Source: Parvibaculum sp040390855
GTDB lineage: Bacteria > Pseudomonadota > Alphaproteobacteria > Parvibaculales > Parvibaculaceae
Length of the DNA: 64,000 nucleotides
Reading direction: 5' to 3'
Assembly (NCBI GenBank): GCA_040390855.1
Contig: JAZJXO010000011.1
Span: 1 to 64,000 of the forward strand
Shown: positions 8,886 through 18,025 of the stretch, in pieces
Layout: every line of letters starts with the position of its first letter
Position numbering within the stretch: the stretch's first letter is position 1
The notes under the pieces: generated by a model
The model's database searches: none
What the model saw: only the letters and a program-made list of their open reading frames with translations
What the model was told of the DNA's origin: nothing
Program-made: the position numbers and the translations under genes

Positions 8886-11225
8886 ATGATACGACTGGCC
8901 GGTTATTTGACCAGAGTTTCGGCATTGGGCGGTAAGGTTGCGTTGATGTTCGCAGCCCTCGCGCTCATGTCGCAGGTGCCCGCTTTGTCCCGTGTGATCG
9001 GGGCATCGCCAGCCTATGCGGCGAATGGCGATCCCATCACCAGCATCGAAGTCGATGGCAATCAGCGCATCGAACGCGAAACGGTCATCACCTACATGAC
9101 CATCCACGAAGGCGATGCCTATGACGCCTCCAAGGTCGACGAAAGCCTCAAGCGTCTTTTTGCCACCGGCCTCTTTGCCGACATCAACATTCAGTTCGAC
9201 AGCGGCAAACTCGTTGTCACCGTCGTTGAAAATCCGATCATCAACCGCGTCGCCTATGAAGGCCTGAGCGCGATCAAGGAAGACGACCTCAACAACGAAG
9301 TGCAGTTGAAGCCGCGCACGATCTACACGCGCGCCAAAGTGCAGGCCGACGTTTCACGCATCATCGAGCTGTATCGCCGTGGCGGCCGTTTCGCTGCCAC
9401 TGTTGAGCCCAAGGTCATCCGTCTGCCGCAGAACCGTATCGACCTTGTCTTCGAAATCAACGAAGGCCCGAAGACCAAGATCGACTCGATCAGCTTCCTC
9501 GGGAACAAGAATTTCAGCGACGGCGACTTGCGCGAAATCATTTCAACAGGCGAAAGCGCCTGGTGGAAGTTCCTGTCATCGTCCGACAGCTACGACCCTG
9601 ATCGCCTCACCTATGACCGCGAATTGCTGCGTCGTCATTATCTCTCGCACGGCTATGCCGACTTCCGCGTCGTTTCCGCCGTCGCCGACCTTAACCGCGA
9701 CAACAGCGCCTTCAACATCACCTTCACGGTGGAAGAGGGCGAGATTTACAATTTCGGCAAGATCACACTCAAGACGAATCTGAAGAACATCAAGGAAGAT
9801 GAACTGAAGGACAAGATCGTCACGGTCGAAGGCGACACTTATAACGCCCAGTTCATTGACAAGACGACGGATGCCCTGACCTACGCCGCCGGTGCGCAGG
9901 GTTATGCCTTCGCGCAGGTCCGTCCGCGTGTGAAGCGTGACCGCGAGAAGCATCTCGTCGACATCGCCTATATCGTGACGGAAGGCCCCCGCGTCTATGT
10001 GGACCGCATCAATATCGTCGGCAACGTGCGCACACTCGACAAAGTGATCCGTCGCAAGATGAAACTTGTCGAAGGCGATGCCTTCAACAAAGTGCTGCTC
10101 GACAAATCTGAAAAGGATATTCGCGGCCTGCAATATTTCAGCAAGGTCGAAGTATCCCAGTCGCCGGGTTCGGCTGAAGACCGGACCGTCATCAACGTGG
10201 CGGTGCAGGAACAGTCAACCGGCTCGCTGTCTCTGAGCTTCGGCTTCTCGTCGGTCGACAATGCCATTCTTGGTGCCTCGCTCAACGAGCGTAACTTCCT
10301 TGGTCGCGGCTTGCAGCTCGGCACCAGCGTGTCGGTCTCCTCGCGTCAGCAACTTGTCCAGTTCCAGTATACCGATCCCTATTTCCTTGATCGGGATCTG
10401 GTCGGCGGCTTCGACATTTTCATCACCCAAACCGACTATCAGGACGAGGCGTCGTTCGACAGCCGCACCCAAGGCTTCGGCCTCCGCTTCGGCTTCCCGA
10501 TGACGGAGAACAGCCGGCTTCTTGCGCGCTACCAGTTGCGTCGTGAAGAAATCACCAATGTCGATCCTTTGGCGTCGGTGGCGGTGAAGGCGGCTGAAGG
10601 TCAGGAAACCCGTTCGATCATCGGCTACGACTACTATATCGACCACCGAAATGATCCTGTGGACCCGACTGGCGGCTGGGACTTCCTGCTCAGTCAGGAC
10701 TATGCGGGCATCGGCGGCACTGTGAAATATCTCTCCCAGGGATTGCTGTTTCACAGCTACTGGAGTATCGCGCAAGATTGGACTATGACGCAGCGCTTCG
10801 ACCTTGGTTATATTGCCGGTATTGGCGAGGATGTCCGCTTGAACGACCGTTACTTCAAAGGCGGCAATGATTTCCGCGGCTTTGAATCCGGTGGTATCGG
10901 CCCGCGCGACGTTCTGACAGACGACGCCGTGGGTGCCGAGGCTTATGCCTTCGGGACAACCGAAATGACGTTTCCGAACGGCATTCCGGAAGCGCTTGGC
11001 ATCCGGACCAGCCTGTTTGTGGACTATGGCGTCATCGGTCGGGCCACAGACCAGCCTGCGGGCACAGACATCAAAGATGATATGGCCCCGCGTGTTTCAA
11101 CGGGCCTGAGCGTCAACTGGAAATCTCCGTTCGGCCCAGTGCGTCTCGACTTCTCTCATGTGCTGACCGATGAGCCTTACGATAAAAGAGAAGCGTTCCG
11201 CTTCAGCGCAGGCACAAGTTTTTGA
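8886..11225 (+). CDS. bamA: Outer membrane protein assembly factor BamA
   Basis: BamA is the beta-barrel core of the BAM complex that inserts outer-membrane proteins. The protein has a signal peptide ending near AYA-AN (residues about 40-45), five POTRA repeats over roughly residues 45-440, and a C-terminal Omp85 barrel ending in Phe. The barrel has NDFRGFESGGIGPRD, the conserved RGF loop. The start is ATG 8886; GTG 8880 is an in-frame alternative, and the GAGG at 8871-8874 suits either poorly. It is followed by the periplasmic chaperone gene skp. Confidence 0.95.
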   Translation: MIRLAGYLTRVSALGGKVALMFAALALMSQVPALSRVIGASPAYAANGDPITSIEVDGNQRIERETVITYMTIHEGDAYDASKVDESLKRLFATGLFADINIQFDSGKLVVTVVENPIINRVAYEGLSAIKEDDLNNEVQLKPRTIYTRAKVQADVSRIIELYRRGGRFAATVEPKVIRLPQNRIDLVFEINEGPKTKIDSISFLGNKNFSDGDLREIISTGESAWWKFLSSSDSYDPDRLTYDRELLRRHYLSHGYADFRVVSAVADLNRDNSAFNITFTVEEGEIYNFGKITLKTNLKNIKEDELKDKIVTVEGDTYNAQFIDKTTDALTYAAGAQGYAFAQVRPRVKRDREKHLVDIAYIVTEGPRVYVDRINIVGNVRTLDKVIRRKMKLVEGDAFNKVLLDKSEKDIRGLQYFSKVEVSQSPGSAEDRTVINVAVQEQSTGSLSLSFGFSSVDNAILGASLNERNFLGRGLQLGTSVSVSSRQQLVQFQYTDPYFLDRDLVGGFDIFITQTDYQDEASFDSRTQGFGLRFGFPMTENSRLLARYQLRREEITNVDPLASVAVKAAEGQETRSIIGYDYYIDHRNDPVDPTGGWDFLLSQDYAGIGGTVKYLSQGLLFHSYWSIAQDWTMTQRFDLGYIAGIGEDVRLNDRYFKGGNDFRGFESGGIGPRDVLTDDAVGAEAYAFGTTEMTFPNGIPEALGIRTSLFVDYGVIGRATDQPAGTDIKDDMAPRVSTGLSVNWKSPFGPVRLDFSHVLTDEPYDKREAFRFSAGTSF

Positions 11226-11279
11226 TAAAAGAACAACACGAGTTAATCAGTTCAAAGAGTTACAGAGGATATTCTTGCT

Positions 11280-11861
11280 ATGAAGTTCAATCGAATTGCT
11301 GCGCGTTTCCTGGGCGCAATGGCTGTGGCCTTGCTCGTTGTTGCAGCGCCGCTCTCGGCCGCATCGGCTGAGACGAACATTTTGACCGTCAACACTGAGC
11401 AGGTTTTCGCTCAGTCCAAAGTCGGCCAGAACCTGAAATCGCAGGTCGAATCTGCCGGCAAGAAACTTCAGGCCGATGGCCAGAAGGCGGGCGACGGGTT
11501 GCGTGCCGAAGCCAAGAAGCTAGGTGAACAGCGCGGCCTTCTGAAGGAAGAGGACTTCGCCGAAAAGGCCCGTGCCTTCCAGCAGAAGGAACAGGACACA
11601 CAGCGCAAGTTCCAGAAGAAGGAGCAGGATCTCCAGAACGGCGTGAACTACGCCCGCTTCCAGATCCAGAAAGCCCTTTCGCCCCTCGTCGGTGATGTGG
11701 TGAAAGCCAATGGCGGCGGCATTCTGCTGGACAAGAGCGCAGTGATCTATGGCGGCAAGGACGTGACGCTCGATCTCATCAAAGCCCTCGACGGCAAGAT
11801 GACGACCGTGAAGCTCACGCCCATGACACAGGCCGAACTTCAGAAAGCCGCGCAGCAATAA
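11280..11861 (+). CDS. skp: OmpH/Skp family periplasmic chaperone
   Basis: The 193-residue product has a cleavable signal peptide (cut after ASAE or ASA, near residue 30), then a long charged coiled-coil region rich in Lys, Gln and Glu (about 55-130), and a small beta core (ILLDKSAVIYGGKDVTLDLIKAL). This is the jellyfish-like OmpH/Skp architecture, which holds unfolded outer-membrane proteins for BamA. Its place directly after bamA and before lpxD is the standard one. Sequence identity within this family is low, so assignment rests on architecture and position. Confidence 0.88.
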   Translation: MKFNRIAARFLGAMAVALLVVAAPLSAASAETNILTVNTEQVFAQSKVGQNLKSQVESAGKKLQADGQKAGDGLRAEAKKLGEQRGLLKEEDFAEKARAFQQKEQDTQRKFQKKEQDLQNGVNYARFQIQKALSPLVGDVVKANGGGILLDKSAVIYGGKDVTLDLIKALDGKMTTVKLTPMTQAELQKAAQQ

Positions 11862-11911
11862 TAACAAAGGAAGAGCGGACAGATTGGCGAGCTGGCTGCG
11901 ACTGAACAGCA

Positions 11912-12967
11912 ATGGCTGATCCTCGTTTTTTCACAAATACCGGTCCGCACGCGCTGGGTGAGATAGCCCGGCGCGTGGGTGCCGAACTGGGGGCAGGGGT
12001 CGATCCCGCCCGTCTGGTCCATGACATCGCGTCGCTTGACAGCGCAGGTGCGGACCATTTGAGCTTTCTCGACAATCCCAAATATATCGCCGCTTTCGAA
12101 GCGACCAAGGCCGGTGCCTGCATCGTGCATCCGCGTCAGGCCGACCGGGCACCCGCAGGCCTTGCTCTGCTCATCAGCAAAGACCCCTACCGAGCTTTTG
12201 CACTGGCGAGCCAGTTTTTCTACCCCGGCGAAATCCACGGTGCATCATCCTATGACACAGCAGGCGGCATCCATGCTTCCGCCAATGTGCACCCCACCGC
12301 CAAACTCGGCGCAGGTGTCACCGTCGAGCCCGGTGCCGTCATCGGCGAAGGTGTCGAGATCGGCGAAGGCACAGTCATCGGCAGCAATGCTTGCGTTTCG
12401 CGTGGCTGCACTATCGGTCGCAAATGTTTAATCGGCTCCAATGCGAGCGTGAGCCACGCTCATATCGGCGACCGTGTGATGCTGCATCACGGCGTCTCCA
12501 TCGGTCAGGACGGCTTCGGCTTCGCGATGGGCCTGCCGCACCACGAAAAGGTGCCCCAGCTTGGCCGCGTCATCATTCAGGACGGCGTCGAGATCGGTGC
12601 CAACAGCTCGATTGATCGTGGCGCGGGGCCTGACACGGTGATCGGCGAAGGCACCAAAATCGACAACCTTGTTCAGATCGGCCACAACGTCACCATCGGA
12701 CGCCATTGCGTGATCGTGTCACAAACCGGTATCGCAGGCAGCACGTGCCTTGGCGACTTTGTCGTGCTTGCCGCGCAGGTCGGCGTTGCGGGCCACCTCA
12801 CCATCAATACCGGTGCGCAGCTTGCCGCCCGCAGCGGCGTCACCCATGATGTTCCCGCCGGACAACAGTATGGTGGTTTGCCTGCACGCCCTATAAAAGA
12901 ATGGGCGCGCGAGCTTGCAGGTGTCCGCAATCTCGGTCGTCGGCGCAAACCCGACGCAAAAGAATAA
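11912..12967 (+). CDS. lpxD: UDP-3-O-acylglucosamine N-acyltransferase
   Basis: LpxD adds the second 3-hydroxyacyl chain to UDP-3-O-acyl-glucosamine in lipid A synthesis. The N-terminal uridine-binding domain includes LSFLDNPKYIAAF, and the middle is a long hexapeptide-repeat left-handed beta helix (many [IV]G-x4 repeats, about 110-310). IDNLVQIGHNVTIG contains the catalytic His. The C-terminus ends in a lysine- and arginine-rich helix. Length 351 is normal. No strong ribosome site is seen close to the ATG, so the start is less certain than the identity. Confidence 0.94.
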   Translation: MADPRFFTNTGPHALGEIARRVGAELGAGVDPARLVHDIASLDSAGADHLSFLDNPKYIAAFEATKAGACIVHPRQADRAPAGLALLISKDPYRAFALASQFFYPGEIHGASSYDTAGGIHASANVHPTAKLGAGVTVEPGAVIGEGVEIGEGTVIGSNACVSRGCTIGRKCLIGSNASVSHAHIGDRVMLHHGVSIGQDGFGFAMGLPHHEKVPQLGRVIIQDGVEIGANSSIDRGAGPDTVIGEGTKIDNLVQIGHNVTIGRHCVIVSQTGIAGSTCLGDFVVLAAQVGVAGHLTINTGAQLAARSGVTHDVPAGQQYGGLPARPIKEWARELAGVRNLGRRRKPDAKE

Positions 12968-13035
12968 TGCCGCCGGGGCCGAAGGAAGAAAAATAATCTT
13001 GAGTAATTTGGATAAATAGACGTGAGGACACGAGC

Positions 13036-13515
13036 ATGACAGAGATGGAGAGGTCTGTAGAACAGGTCGATGAGGCTGACATAAAACGCGTAATGCAACT
13101 GTTGCCGCATCGCTATCCGCTCCTGATGATTGACGGCATCAAAGAGATGCGCGGTACAGACAGCGCCATCGGCATCAAGAACGTGTCCTATAACGAACCT
13201 CATTTTCAGGGCCATTTTCCGGGCCTGCCGGTCATGCCGGGCGTACTCATCATCGAAGCCATGGCGCAGACCGCTGGCGCTCTGGTGCTTCATGGACTGG
13301 GGCAGGGGGCTGACAACAAGGTCGTCTATTTCATGTCGATCGACAAAGCCAAGTTCCGCAAGCCTGTTGTCCCCGGCGACGTTATGCATGTGCATGTCCA
13401 GAAGCTGCAAAATCGCGGGCCTGTATGGAAGTTCAACGGTCAGGCCAAGGTGAACGGGTCCATCGTTGCCGAGGCCGATTTCGCCGCCATGATTATTGAT
13501 CAGGCCGACGCATGA
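13036..13515 (+). CDS. fabZ: 3-hydroxyacyl-ACP dehydratase FabZ
   Basis: FabZ removes water from 3-hydroxyacyl-ACP in fatty acid elongation and competes with LpxA/LpxD for the same substrate pool, which explains its place between them. The hot-dog fold signature HFPGLPVMPGVLIIEAMAQ carries catalytic His60 and Glu74. The protein is 159 residues. GAGGACACGAGC precedes the ATG. The stop overlaps the lpxA start as ATGA, implying translational coupling. Confidence 0.95.
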   Translation: MTEMERSVEQVDEADIKRVMQLLPHRYPLLMIDGIKEMRGTDSAIGIKNVSYNEPHFQGHFPGLPVMPGVLIIEAMAQTAGALVLHGLGQGADNKVVYFMSIDKAKFRKPVVPGDVMHVHVQKLQNRGPVWKFNGQAKVNGSIVAEADFAAMIIDQADA

Positions 13516-14300
13516 CCAACATACACCCCAGCGCCATAGTTCATCCTAAAGCGCAGATCGGGGCGAATGTCAGGATCGGGCCATATTGCGTCATCGGGGC
13601 CAATGTCACATTGGGCGATGATTGCGAGTTGATGAGCCATGTCGTCGTGGATGGTCACACGTCCATCGGTCCGCGCGCGAAGATTTTTCCGTTTGCCTGC
13701 CTCGGCCAGCAGCCGCAGGATTTGAAATATCACGGCGAGGAGAGCCGCCTCGAAGTCGGTGCCGACGCGATGATCCGCGAATATGTGACGATGAATACGG
13801 GCACAGAGGGCGGCGGAATGCTCACCAAGGTCGGTGACAAATTCGTCGGCCTGTCCAGCGTTCACATCGGCCATGATTGCATCCTCGGCGACGGCATCAT
13901 CATTTCGTCTGCCACGCTTCTCGCAGGTCATTGCCGCATCGCCGACCATGTCATCTTCGGCGGCGGCTCCTCCATCCATCAGTTCGCCCGCGTCGGTCGC
14001 AATGCCTTTATCGGTGGTGCCACAGCGGTGGAAGGTGACGTCATCCCCTTCGGCATGGTCATCGGCAATCGCGCCAGCCTTATCGGCCTCAACCTCGTGG
14101 GGCTGAAGCGTCACAATTTTGAACGCGAACGTATCTTCGCGCTGCGTGCGGCCTACGGGAAAATTTTTGAAGGTGAAGGCGCATTGCGTGATCGTGTCGC
14201 CGCTGTCGCTGCCGAAAGCGCCGACAATGCCGACGTCATGGAAATAATAGACTTCATCCAGTCAGCTTCCGAGCGCCCGCTCTGCCTTCCGTCACGTTGA
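13512..14300 (+). CDS. lpxA: UDP-N-acetylglucosamine O-acyltransferase
   Basis: LpxA transfers a 3-hydroxyacyl group from ACP to the 3-OH of UDP-GlcNAc, the first step of lipid A synthesis. Hexapeptide repeats run from the N-terminus (IHPSAIVHPKAQIG) to about residue 190, with the catalytic His121 in VHIGHDC, and a C-terminal helical domain follows. At 262 residues the length is standard. It overlaps fabZ by four bases and is followed 10 bp later by lpxI. Confidence 0.95.
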   Translation: MTNIHPSAIVHPKAQIGANVRIGPYCVIGANVTLGDDCELMSHVVVDGHTSIGPRAKIFPFACLGQQPQDLKYHGEESRLEVGADAMIREYVTMNTGTEGGGMLTKVGDKFVGLSSVHIGHDCILGDGIIISSATLLAGHCRIADHVIFGGGSSIHQFARVGRNAFIGGATAVEGDVIPFGMVIGNRASLIGLNLVGLKRHNFERERIFALRAAYGKIFEGEGALRDRVAAVAAESADNADVMEIIDFIQSASERPLCLPSR

Positions 14301-14310
14301 GCCTCGCTCA

Positions 14311-15177
14311 ATGTCCGACCCGCTCACACGCCCCCGCACACTCGGCATCATCGCCGGCAGCGGACCCTTGCCGATCAGACTTGCTGAAGCCGCCCGTGCC
14401 GAAGGCCGCGACGTCTTCATCGTCGGCGTTCAGGGCGCGGCAGGCCCGTCGATTGAAAATTGGCCGCATGGCTGGATCCGTATCGGTGGTGCAGGCAAGT
14501 TTTTGCGACTTGTCAAACAGGCCGGTTGCGAAGACATCTGCTTCATCGGCCCCATCACGCGTCCGCGCCTGCGCGACATCGTGCCGGACTGGACCGGCCT
14601 CGTCCTCCTGCCGGATTTCATCCGTAGACTGAAAGTGGGCGATGACGCCCTCCTGCGTGGTGTTGTGGAGTTTCTCGAACGTAACGGCATGAAAATCATA
14701 CCGGCGGAGTCAATCCTCACAACCTTGCTCGCGCAAGAGGGCCTCCTCTCCAAAGCCTCCCCCGACGCCGCCCATCAGGCCGACATTGATTTGGGAATAG
14801 CCGCCGCGCTTGACATCGGCTCGCGCGACATAGGGCAGGGCGTTGTCGTCCGTTCCGGCAAAGTCATCTCCTATGAAGATGTGAAGGGCACCGACAATAT
14901 GCTCTCCCGCGTTGCCGCCGAATTTCCCGACGCAAGACAGGATCGCTCCGGCGTTCTCGTCAAACTGCCGAAACCCGCGCAGGACCGCCGCGTCGATCTA
15001 CCCACCATCGGCAGCCGCACCGTTGAGCGTGCCGCCGCCGCAGGTCTTGCCGGTATCGCCGTTGAAGCAGGCGGTGCCATCATTGCCGATCCCGACGACA
15101 TCGCCGCCACTGCCGACCGCCTCGGTCTCTTCGTTCTCTGCTTCCCGCCCACCCGCCTCGACGGCCTCCTCAAATGA
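14311..15177 (+). CDS. lpxI: UDP-2,3-diacylglucosamine pyrophosphatase LpxI
   Basis: LpxI hydrolyses UDP-2,3-diacylglucosamine to lipid X and UMP. It replaces LpxH in alphaproteobacteria. The 288-residue protein begins with the family-typical LGIIAGSGPLPIRLAEAA, and the C-terminal half includes QDRRVDLPTIGSRTVERAAAAG and AGGAIIAD, conserved in the former DUF1009 family. The position between lpxA and lpxB matches its role in the pathway. Its stop overlaps the lpxB start (ATGA). No lpxH-like phosphoesterase is present in the window. Confidence 0.93.
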   Translation: MSDPLTRPRTLGIIAGSGPLPIRLAEAARAEGRDVFIVGVQGAAGPSIENWPHGWIRIGGAGKFLRLVKQAGCEDICFIGPITRPRLRDIVPDWTGLVLLPDFIRRLKVGDDALLRGVVEFLERNGMKIIPAESILTTLLAQEGLLSKASPDAAHQADIDLGIAAALDIGSRDIGQGVVVRSGKVISYEDVKGTDNMLSRVAAEFPDARQDRSGVLVKLPKPAQDRRVDLPTIGSRTVERAAAAGLAGIAVEAGGAIIADPDDIAATADRLGLFVLCFPPTRLDGLLK

Positions 15178-16343
15178 GTAGCATCGTCCCCCGCATTCCC
15201 CACATTATGCTCGTGGCCGGCGAGCCCTCCGGCGACGTTCTCGGTGGCGAGCTGATGGAAGCCCTTCTCAGTGAAACCGGCGGCAAGATCCGCATCACCG
15301 GCGTCGGCGGCCCGCATATGATCGGCCACGGTCTCGACTCGATCTATCCCATGTCCGACACCTCGGTCATGGGCCCGCGCGAGGTCATCCCGCGCCTGCC
15401 GCTCATCCTGCGCCGTGTCCGCGAAACGGCAGACTTTGCCATCGGGCAAAAGCCGGACGTGCTCGTCATCATCGACAGCCCCGACTTCACGCATCGGGTG
15501 GCAAAGCGCGTTGCCCGTCTCGCCCCCGACATCAAGATCGCGAACTATGTTTCGCCCTCCGTCTGGGCCTGGCGTCAGGGCCGCGCCCGCAGCATGGCCA
15601 AATATATTGACCGCGTACTGGCGCTGCTTCCTTTCGAGCCCGATTTTTTCCGCTCGCAGGCGCATCTCGATTGCATCTATGTCGGCCATCCGGCCATCGA
15701 GCGCGTGCCCGCCGCGGGCGAGGGAGAACGCTTCCGCCGCGAACACAATCTCTCGGCTGACGTTCCCGTTCTCCTCGTCCTCCCGGGCAGTCGCACCAAT
15801 GAAGTAAAGCGCCTCGTCCATATCTTCGGTGACGTGGCAACCCGCCTCGCCGCCGAACAAGAAGGCCTTACCGTCGTCATCCCGACCGTGCCCCATGTCC
15901 GGCACTTGGTAGAAGCCGCCGTTGCAAAATGGTCCGTACCCGTCATACTTGCGCACGAGGAAATGGAGAAACGTGCCGCCTTCGACGCCGCCACAGCCGC
16001 GCTCGCTGCCTCCGGCACAGTAGCGCTCGAACTCGGCCTCGCTCGCGTCCCCATGGTCATCGCCTACAAGATCGACCTTGCCGCCGCTTATGTTGTCTCG
16101 CGCCTCCTGAAGGTCCCGTCTGTCGTGGTGGTGAACCTCATTCTCGACCGACCTTCAGTCAAAGAGTTTCTTCAACTCGACGCCACCGCACCCAAAATCG
16201 CAGCGGCGCTCCGTCTGCTGCTTTCAGACACACCCGAACGCGCCCGCGCCAAATCGGACCTCGAAGAACTCCGTATACTGATGGGTGTCGGTGGTCCGAG
16301 GCCAAGTCTCCGTGCCGCCCGCGCCGTTTTGGAGATGCTCTGA
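15174..16343 (+). CDS. lpxB: Lipid-A-disaccharide synthase
   Basis: LpxB condenses lipid X with UDP-2,3-diacylglucosamine to form the beta-1,6-linked lipid A disaccharide. The GT19 hallmarks are VAGEPSGDVLGGELM at the N-terminus, ANYVSPSVWAWRQGRA, LPGSRTNEVKRLV in the middle and ASGTVALELGLARVPMVIAYK for the nucleotide-binding part. The 389-residue length is typical. It closes the lipid A gene run and is followed by a diverged repeat and a bidirectional terminator facing gltA. Confidence 0.95.
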   Translation: MSSIVPRIPHIMLVAGEPSGDVLGGELMEALLSETGGKIRITGVGGPHMIGHGLDSIYPMSDTSVMGPREVIPRLPLILRRVRETADFAIGQKPDVLVIIDSPDFTHRVAKRVARLAPDIKIANYVSPSVWAWRQGRARSMAKYIDRVLALLPFEPDFFRSQAHLDCIYVGHPAIERVPAAGEGERFRREHNLSADVPVLLVLPGSRTNEVKRLVHIFGDVATRLAAEQEGLTVVIPTVPHVRHLVEAAVAKWSVPVILAHEEMEKRAAFDAATAALAASGTVALELGLARVPMVIAYKIDLAAAYVVSRLLKVPSVVVVNLILDRPSVKEFLQLDATAPKIAAALRLLLSDTPERARAKSDLEELRILMGVGGPRPSLRAARAVLEML

Positions 16344-16394
16344 GGCTCATGCCTTTTTCATGGAGCGGATGAGGGTTTGCGGTGAAGGTGAGAA

Positions 16395-16566
16395 ACATAA
16401 AATGGAGAAAAATCCCTATCCCCACCCGATTATTTCTCGCTCCTCAGCATCATCGAAACCCATCAATGAAAAACTGAACGATCTCGGCATGGAAAGGCTC
16501 GATCTCTGGCAAGAATTGCTCGGAATCCGTGCTCCATTATTGATGGATAAAGAGACTATCCCCGTT
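16395..16566 (+). repeat. Diverged dispersed repeat, copy 1 (decayed coding relic)
   Basis: About 170 bp here match 56548-56721 (opposite strand) at roughly three bases in four by eye, including the shared run TTGATGGATAAAGAG. In the second copy one frame stays open across the aligned part (DYFSFARTLETIQRK, then METINLLQESLEI). Here the same frame meets a TGA after DYFSLLSIIETHQ, and a one-base insertion shifts the rest. I read this as a decayed copy of a short helical coding element; its family is not recognised. The remaining bases of the lpxB-gltA gap show only the terminator. Confidence 0.5.
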
Positions 16567-16586
16567 TTTTCGCAGTCGAGGAAAAC

Positions 16587-16618
16587 AAAAAAGGCGCTCT
16601 GTCCGGAGCGCCTTTTTA
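16587..16618. terminator. Bidirectional terminator between lpxB and gltA
   Basis: GGCGCTC (16593-16599) pairs with GAGCGCC (16606-16612) around a six-base loop. An A-run lies on the left and a T-run on the right, so it can end transcripts from both the lpx side (+) and gltA (-). Confidence 0.88.
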
Positions 16619-16639
16619 TTCATCAGTTAACGGATCAGA

Positions 16640-17956
16640 TCACTTCCGCTTGTCAACCGACACATAGTCGCGACGCGGTGCGCCCGTGTAAAGCTGGCGC
16701 GGACGGCCGATGCGCTGGTCCGGATCTTCGATCATTTCGTTCCACTGCGCGACCCAGCCGACTGTGCGGGCGAGCGCAAAGAGAACCGTGAACATCGTCG
16801 TCGGAAATCCCATCGCCTTCAGCGTGATGCCGGAATAAAAGTCGATATTCGGATAGAGTTTCTTCTCGATGAAGTAATCATCCGACAGCGCGATGCGTTC
16901 AAGTTCGATGGCGACGTCGAGCAGCGGATCGTCTTTGATACCCATGACCTTGAGAACTTCATGGCAGGTCTGCTGCATGACGCGCGCGCGCGGATCGTAG
17001 TTCTTGTAAACGCGATGCCCGAAGCCCATCAGACGGAACGGATCGTTCTTGTCCTTGGCCTTTTTCACATATTCGGGAATACGGTCAACCGTGCCGATTT
17101 CAGCGAGCATTTCCAGCGCCGCTTCGTTGGCGCCGCCGTGAGCGGGCCCCCAGAGACAGGCGATACCGGCGGCGATGCAGGCAAACGGGTTCGCGCCCGA
17201 CGAGCCGGCAAGACGCACAGTCGACGTCGATGCGTTCTGTTCATGGTCCGCATGAAGAATAAAGATGCGGTCCATCGCGCGGGCGAGGATCGGGTCCACC
17301 TTGTATTCTTCGGCCGGAACCGCAAAGCACATATGCAGGAAGTTTTCGGCATAGCCGAGATCGTTGCGCGGATAAACAACCGGCTGACCGACCGAGTATT
17401 TATAAGCCATAGAGGCAATCGTCGGGATCTTGGCGATCAGACGACGGCTGGCGATCATGCGCTGTTTGGGATCGTTGATGTCCGTGCTGTCATGGTAAAA
17501 AGCTGACAGTGCGCCGACCATGCCGCACATAATGGCCATCGGATGCGCGTCGCGACGGAAGCCGCGCAGAAAAAACTGCATCTGTTCGTGAACCATCGTG
17601 TGGTTCGTGATCGCCTTGTCGAATTCCTTGAATTCGTCCGCCTTCGGCAATTCGCCGTTTAGTAGCAGATAGCAGGTCTCCAGAAAGTTGCCGCGTTCCG
17701 CGATCTGTTCAATCGGATAACCGCGATAAAGCAGCACGCCTTCGTCACCGTCAATGTAAGTAATCTGGCTTTCGCAGCTTGCTGTCGATGTGAAGCCGGG
17801 GTCATAAGTGAAATGACCCGTCTGCCCGTAGAGCTTGGAGACGTCGATAACATTGGGACCGATTGAGCCACCATAGACAGGCAGATCAAAATTCTTGCCA
17901 CCGAGTGCGAGCGTGGAGGTGCTCTTTGCGCCTCCCTTTGTTCCGATATTCGTCAT
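16640..17956 (-). CDS. gltA: Citrate synthase
   Basis: GltA condenses acetyl-CoA with oxaloacetate, entering the TCA cycle with the acetyl-CoA made by the pyruvate dehydrogenase encoded at 46-51 kb. The 438-residue type II enzyme shows the catalytic residues in context: HADHEQNAST (His), GFGHRVYKNYDPRA (His) and LYPNIDFYSG (Asp). The ATG follows AGGACAGGTAGG. It lies 69 bp downstream of gltX on the same strand and ends at a bidirectional terminator. Confidence 0.97.
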   Translation of the reverse strand: MTNIGTKGGAKSTSTLALGGKNFDLPVYGGSIGPNVIDVSKLYGQTGHFTYDPGFTSTASCESQITYIDGDEGVLLYRGYPIEQIAERGNFLETCYLLLNGELPKADEFKEFDKAITNHTMVHEQMQFFLRGFRRDAHPMAIMCGMVGALSAFYHDSTDINDPKQRMIASRRLIAKIPTIASMAYKYSVGQPVVYPRNDLGYAENFLHMCFAVPAEEYKVDPILARAMDRIFILHADHEQNASTSTVRLAGSSGANPFACIAAGIACLWGPAHGGANEAALEMLAEIGTVDRIPEYVKKAKDKNDPFRLMGFGHRVYKNYDPRARVMQQTCHEVLKVMGIKDDPLLDVAIELERIALSDDYFIEKKLYPNIDFYSGITLKAMGFPTTMFTVLFALARTVGWVAQWNEMIEDPDQRIGRPRQLYTGAPRRDYVSVDKRK

Positions 17957-18025
17957 GCTTGCCTACCTGTCCTTCTCGTCTGTGTCCGCCGCACTCCAGA
18001 TGATGCGACGACCTTTTCAAAATCG

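Noticed and set aside
16285..16791. Long + strand ORF across the lpxB-gltA gap
   Set aside because: It runs through the bidirectional terminator and antisense into gltA; only the repeat segment within it has a meaning.
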